Assembly: GCF_002911695.1 (NCBI RefSeq)
Contig: NZ_PQBS01000007.1
Location: 1 to 64,000 of the forward strand
Direction: 5' to 3'
From: Gracilimonas amylolytica
GTDB taxonomy: Bacteria > Bacteroidota > Rhodothermia > Balneolales > Balneolaceae
DNA: 64,000 bases
Part shown: positions 60,727 through 64,000 of the stretch, in pieces
Numbering within the stretch: the first letter of the stretch is position 1
How the letters are laid out: each line of letters opens with the position of its first letter
Translations under genes and position numbers: made by a program
The notes under the pieces: model-generated
Databases searched by the model: none
What the model was told of the DNA's origin: nothing
The model's input: the letters and a program-made list of their open reading frames with translations, nothing else

Positions 60727-61934
60727 TATTTTTTATACTTCTGCTGTTAATACCAATGGGGCTGAAAGCTCAATCAGATTCCTATGAATTAAATTTTGCA
60801 CCGGATGCCTGGTACAACTCTGTTGATGGTGTAAGACTTGGGATCAGAATGGCGGGCAACATGGAAGGGGAATTCAGAAGTGGCCCTCACAGAATGGAAG
60901 CCGGAGTTTGGCTGGGAACCGCACTTCCTGAAGATCCTGTTTCATATTATTTTTCATTCACTGAACCGATCCCTTCAATTACATCTTTTGCAAACGAAGG
61001 CAATGTTCAACTGATCTCAACGGTAAGAACCGGATACAGTTACCACCAAATTTCATTTAATAAGCGCTGGCAACCCGGATTCGATGAATTGAAATTCAAG
61101 GAGTTATCCCTTGGTTTCAGTCAGGAAAGGATGATAGACCTGGTTTACCGGCCGTATCCTCAGTTATGGCAGAATGATTGGAAATCAATGGTCAATTTGG
61201 ATCTTTGGATCAGTGAAAAGTGGGAAAAACAAAAATTCGATCTGCAGTTAACCTTGCTCCAAAATGTAAATGAGGCATCGAATTATTTCACAGTCGGGAC
61301 TTTGGAGGTCACTGAGCAGATTTTCTTTAACGATCTATTTAAGCTCAGGCTGCGTGGTTTTGGGGGATATGTAACAGACAATGGGGCTCCTGAATATTTG
61401 TTTGGATACAGTTTTGGGCTACCTATGGAATGGTTGAATAGTGGAATTTCTCGTGCTAAGGGTACCTTAAAAGAAACCTGGCTGAGTGATGGGTTGATCA
61501 GTTTCGCCAGTGGTCCCAATCTGAGAGGCTATACCCGGCACGACTTTGAGATCCTCAGTGCCGGTGGAACCCCTCAGTATAATTCAATTGCCTCGATCAA
61601 CACTGAATTTGAGTTTCCGAATTTCATAAATAAAAAACTGGATGGAACCATAGTTGGGGATTTTATTGAACTCAGATCATACCTGTTTGGTGATGTTGGC
61701 CGCACATTTGATAAAGAAGAAACCATCACACTACCAATGGGCGAGAACCCAATATGGATCGCTGATGCCGGGGTTGGATTACAATTTTCAATAAACATCC
61801 CGGATTATCTCGGTAAAGACCGAGGTGTAGCCATCCGTTATGAAATTCCATTGTGGTTATCTGAACCAATGGGTACAGAAAAGCATTTTAAATTTCGCAA
61901 TTTGATAGGAATCGGAGCCGTAATATCATTTTAA
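60708..61934 (+). CDS. outer-membrane beta-barrel protein (surface-antigen-like)
   Basis: A 408-residue protein with a signal peptide (cleavage near LKAQ22). The start is GTG 60708, overlapping the Nudix gene by 19 bp; the first ATG (residue 17) would remove the signal. The mature part alternates through about sixteen strands and includes SGPNLRGYTRHDFEILSAGG and a terminal IGIGAVISF ending in F. The opening DAWYNSVDGVRLGIRM resembles the C-terminal barrels of some Bacteroidota M1 peptidases and BamA-like antigens. No POTRA domain. It probably sits in the outer membrane; cargo or ligand unknown. ackA follows 7 bp later. Confidence 0.75.
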   Translation: MDHRNLIFFILLLLIPMGLKAQSDSYELNFAPDAWYNSVDGVRLGIRMAGNMEGEFRSGPHRMEAGVWLGTALPEDPVSYYFSFTEPIPSITSFANEGNVQLISTVRTGYSYHQISFNKRWQPGFDELKFKELSLGFSQERMIDLVYRPYPQLWQNDWKSMVNLDLWISEKWEKQKFDLQLTLLQNVNEASNYFTVGTLEVTEQIFFNDLFKLRLRGFGGYVTDNGAPEYLFGYSFGLPMEWLNSGISRAKGTLKETWLSDGLISFASGPNLRGYTRHDFEILSAGGTPQYNSIASINTEFEFPNFINKKLDGTIVGDFIELRSYLFGDVGRTFDKEETITLPMGENPIWIADAGVGLQFSINIPDYLGKDRGVAIRYEIPLWLSEPMGTEKHFKFRNLIGIGAVISF

Positions 61935-61941
61935 CTCACTC

Positions 61942-63159
61942 ATGAAAATTTTAGTCATTAATTGTGGTAGCTCTTCAATAAAATATCAGCTCATTAATAC
62001 CGAAAGTCAGGATTGTCTTTGTAAGGGGTTGGTTGAACGAATTGGAGCTGTAACGTCAATCATCAAACAAGAATTCAAAGGGGAGAAGCCATTCAAAAAG
62101 ACGATGGTCATTGAAAATCATGCCTCCGCTCTAAAGACCGTTATGGAATTATTGGTCGAGGCAGATAATGATCACCTTCAGTCCCTTGATGAAATTGAAG
62201 CCGTGGGCCACCGGGTGGTTCATGGAGGTGAGACATTCAAGGATTCTGTACTCATTGATGAAGATGTGGAAGAAGCCATTCAACAGGCATTTGACATTGC
62301 CCCTTTACACAATCCACCAAATCTGGATGGAATCAGGGCTGCCAAAAAACATTTACCGAACGTTCCCCATGTGGCTGTGTTCGATACCGCTTTTCATCAT
62401 TCCATACCTAAGCATGCCTTTTTATACGGCATACCAAATCGTTTGTACAGACGATATAAGATCAGGAAATATGGGTTTCATGGAACATCTCACTATTACG
62501 TAAGCCGAAAGTATTTCAAAGAGACACAAAGAAAAAAAGAAGGCTCAAAGATCATAACCTGTCATTTGGGTAATGGGTGTTCTGTCACTGCTATCAAAGA
62601 TGGTCAATCCTACGACACCAGTATGGGATTTTCGCCACTTGAAGGTCTCGTTATGGGAACCCGAAGCGGTGATATTGATCCATCTATCCTGTTTTATCTG
62701 ATCGAAAAAGAAGAGCTATCTCTGGCCAATGTGCACGCTCTGTTGAACAAACACAGTGGTCTGCTTGGGTTGAGCGGATATGCTGCCGATATGCGTGACC
62801 TTCTTGAAGAGGCTGAAAATGGCGACCGCAGGTGCATTGAAGCCGTTGACGTGTTTTGTTACAGGGTACGCAAATACATAGGTTCGTACATTGCAGCTCT
62901 GAATGGGGTGGATGCGATCATCTTTACAGGTGGTATTGGAGAGAACGCAGCCCCTATACGTGAAAAGATCATGGAAGACATGGACTTTGCAGGTGTTCAA
63001 CTGGATCTGAACAAGAATAAGGATCGCGGTGAATCAACCCTGATCACAACTGAAGATTCAGACACAGAAGTGCACGTTATTCCAACCAATGAGGAATTGG
63101 TTATCGCTATTGATGCGGCCAAAATTGCAACAGCATCCAAACAAACTCCATGGGCCTAA
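61942..63159 (+). CDS. ackA: acetate kinase
   Basis: Interconverts acetyl phosphate + ADP and acetate + ATP. The 405-residue ASKHA-fold enzyme has VINCGSSSIKYQL (N-terminal phosphate-binding), RVVHGGE, FDTAFH, KYGFHGTSHYYVS, CHLGNGCSVTAI, DTSMGFSPLEGLVMGTRSGDIDP and FTGGIGENA. All catalytic residues are present. No phosphotransacetylase (pta) gene is adjacent; acs is elsewhere in the window. The next gene (lipoprotein) begins inside its last 10 bases. Confidence 0.96.
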   Translation: MKILVINCGSSSIKYQLINTESQDCLCKGLVERIGAVTSIIKQEFKGEKPFKKTMVIENHASALKTVMELLVEADNDHLQSLDEIEAVGHRVVHGGETFKDSVLIDEDVEEAIQQAFDIAPLHNPPNLDGIRAAKKHLPNVPHVAVFDTAFHHSIPKHAFLYGIPNRLYRRYKIRKYGFHGTSHYYVSRKYFKETQRKKEGSKIITCHLGNGCSVTAIKDGQSYDTSMGFSPLEGLVMGTRSGDIDPSILFYLIEKEELSLANVHALLNKHSGLLGLSGYAADMRDLLEEAENGDRRCIEAVDVFCYRVRKYIGSYIAALNGVDAIIFTGGIGENAAPIREKIMEDMDFAGVQLDLNKNKDRGESTLITTEDSDTEVHVIPTNEELVIAIDAAKIATASKQTPWA

Positions 63160-64000
63160 ACTATACAAAATGGATCAAAAACACTGCCCGGACTTTTAAT
63201 AAAAGTCCTATTGGAAGCAGGGTGAAGTCTGTTTTGTTTTTGATAACTGCAGCGATTTTTTTCGTTTCGTGTTCGAGCACCAGCTGGGTAGTTATTGAAG
63301 AAGATGCCATGGATATCAGTGATTATGAACTGATAGACTCAGAGTTCTTTTTGGATCCTAATGATGTGATAACCCCTCAGGCCCCCATATTTGATGCAGA
63401 CCTGATGGCTATCAACACGTATGAGTATGCACAACGGATCAAAACAGAAAGGTATATTCAAAGATACCGGCCTCGTGTTGGATACGTCATGCTTGGCTTA
63501 GCCGGTGCCGGTCTTTCCTACTATGCGGCCTTTTCTGATCAGTTGCTACAGCAACCTTCTGATCTGCAGAGATATTCTTTGATAGGGGCCGGTACGCTGC
63601 TTTCAGGTTTATCTTTTCTGAATATGAAACCGGTAGATGAACCTACCAAAACGGGAGAGACCAGGCTTTTACGTAAGACCGGTACTACTATGGTTGCAGA
63701 CACCATTGAGACGTTACCATATACTGATGAGTTGCCCAAAGTCACCATTGCATATGGTGACAGCCTTTTGATACAAAACAAAACTTATGCATTCAATGAC
63801 AATAATATATCGGTCAATCTTGCGGATGAACTTGACGCGGATCTGTTTGGAGAAGAACCTGAACACGAGATCAGGATCACAGTTGAATATGATACATTAA
63901 AAACGGTTACAACCACTCCGGTTTCATCTGTTTTTGAGCAGTTTGTCGTTGTTAATTCTGAAATCACTCCACTCAGAAATGCCGCAGAAGTGAATACAGA
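63150..64000 (+). CDS. lipoprotein of unknown function, 3'-truncated by the window
   Basis: The frame is open to the last base (283 full codons). ATG 63150 overlaps the ackA stop by 10 bp, implying coupling. A hydrophobic segment ends in FFVSC41, a lipobox; GTG 63222 is an alternative start that would give a typical 17-residue lipoprotein signal and has GGAAG upstream. A second hydrophobic segment (about 113-126, GYVMLGLAGAGLSYYAAF) and a third (about 144-158) follow, then a polar region with D/E/T-rich strands. No family was recognised. The C-terminus and any further domain lie outside the window. Confidence 0.75.
   Translation, partial: MGLNYTKWIKNTARTFNKSPIGSRVKSVLFLITAAIFFVSCSSTSWVVIEEDAMDISDYELIDSEFFLDPNDVITPQAPIFDADLMAINTYEYAQRIKTERYIQRYRPRVGYVMLGLAGAGLSYYAAFSDQLLQQPSDLQRYSLIGAGTLLSGLSFLNMKPVDEPTKTGETRLLRKTGTTMVADTIETLPYTDELPKVTIAYGDSLLIQNKTYAFNDNNISVNLADELDADLFGEEPEHEIRITVEYDTLKTVTTTPVSSVFEQFVVVNSEITPLRNAAEVNT

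Overview
The window reads as an ordinary chromosomal stretch (64 kb, densely coding, roughly 40% G+C by eye) of a Gram-negative bacterium of the Bacteroidota/FCB assemblage, most likely the Balneolota/Rhodothermota branch. The reasons are several. Two upstream regions carry the Bacteroidota-type promoter TTTG-N20/21-TAnnTTTG. There are outer-membrane beta-barrels and a PagL-type lipid A deacylase. The bacillithiol enzyme BshC and a carotenoid desaturase are present. Finally, a full RecBCD set is present instead of AddAB. The lineage is inference; no rRNA is present.

Layout. 1-9.6 kb: a cut-off REP-associated transposase with a REP-like palindrome, then mostly minus-strand envelope and housekeeping genes (HExxH membrane protein, GT2 glycosyltransferase, CrtI/CrtD-like desaturase, PH-domain protein, MsrB, a surface protein with sixteen 14-16-residue repeats, cyclophilin, PagL-like enzyme, cold-shock protein). 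9.7-14.4 kb: tRNA-Leu(CAA), acetyl-CoA synthetase, a haem-motif lipoprotein, and a minus-strand thioesterase-Hpt-galE run. 14.4-24.4 kb: a ParA ATPase plus a small ribbon-helix-helix partner directly followed by recC-recB-recD, bracketed by a palindrome-rich upstream region and a stem-loop-rich downstream gap. 24.4-35.3 kb: FKBP lipoprotein, DEAD-box helicase, alkaline phosphatase, two very large soluble multi-PAS HisKA_2-type kinases, a small barrel protein and a lipoprotein. 35.5-43 kb (plus): BFN-bshC-folate cycloligase-PspC, then REC-histidine kinase, DUF2752-like, TM2, HD and outer-membrane genes. 43-44.3 kb: mltG, convergent with a TPR/periplasmic-binding-protein fusion of LpoA-like architecture. 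46-59.6 kb (minus): efp-accB-accC-gcvH-guaA, an NSS transporter, a GH13 debranching enzyme coupled to metG, and a SulP/SLC13 transporter pair. 59.7-64 kb (plus): greA with a terminator-like hairpin in its leader, then Nudix, outer-membrane barrel, ackA and a lipoprotein running off the window.

The genes are mainly core metabolism and envelope biology. No prophage, integron, CRISPR array, plasmid backbone or recognisable defence island is visible. The strongest candidate for something undescribed is the ParA/RHH pair joined to recCBD, with its alternating TAGAA/TTCTA half-sites. The greA leader hairpin, the repeat surface protein, the orphan phosphorelay parts and the stem-loop-rich gap after recD also merit checking. 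No homology search could be run, so all family calls rest on motif recognition.
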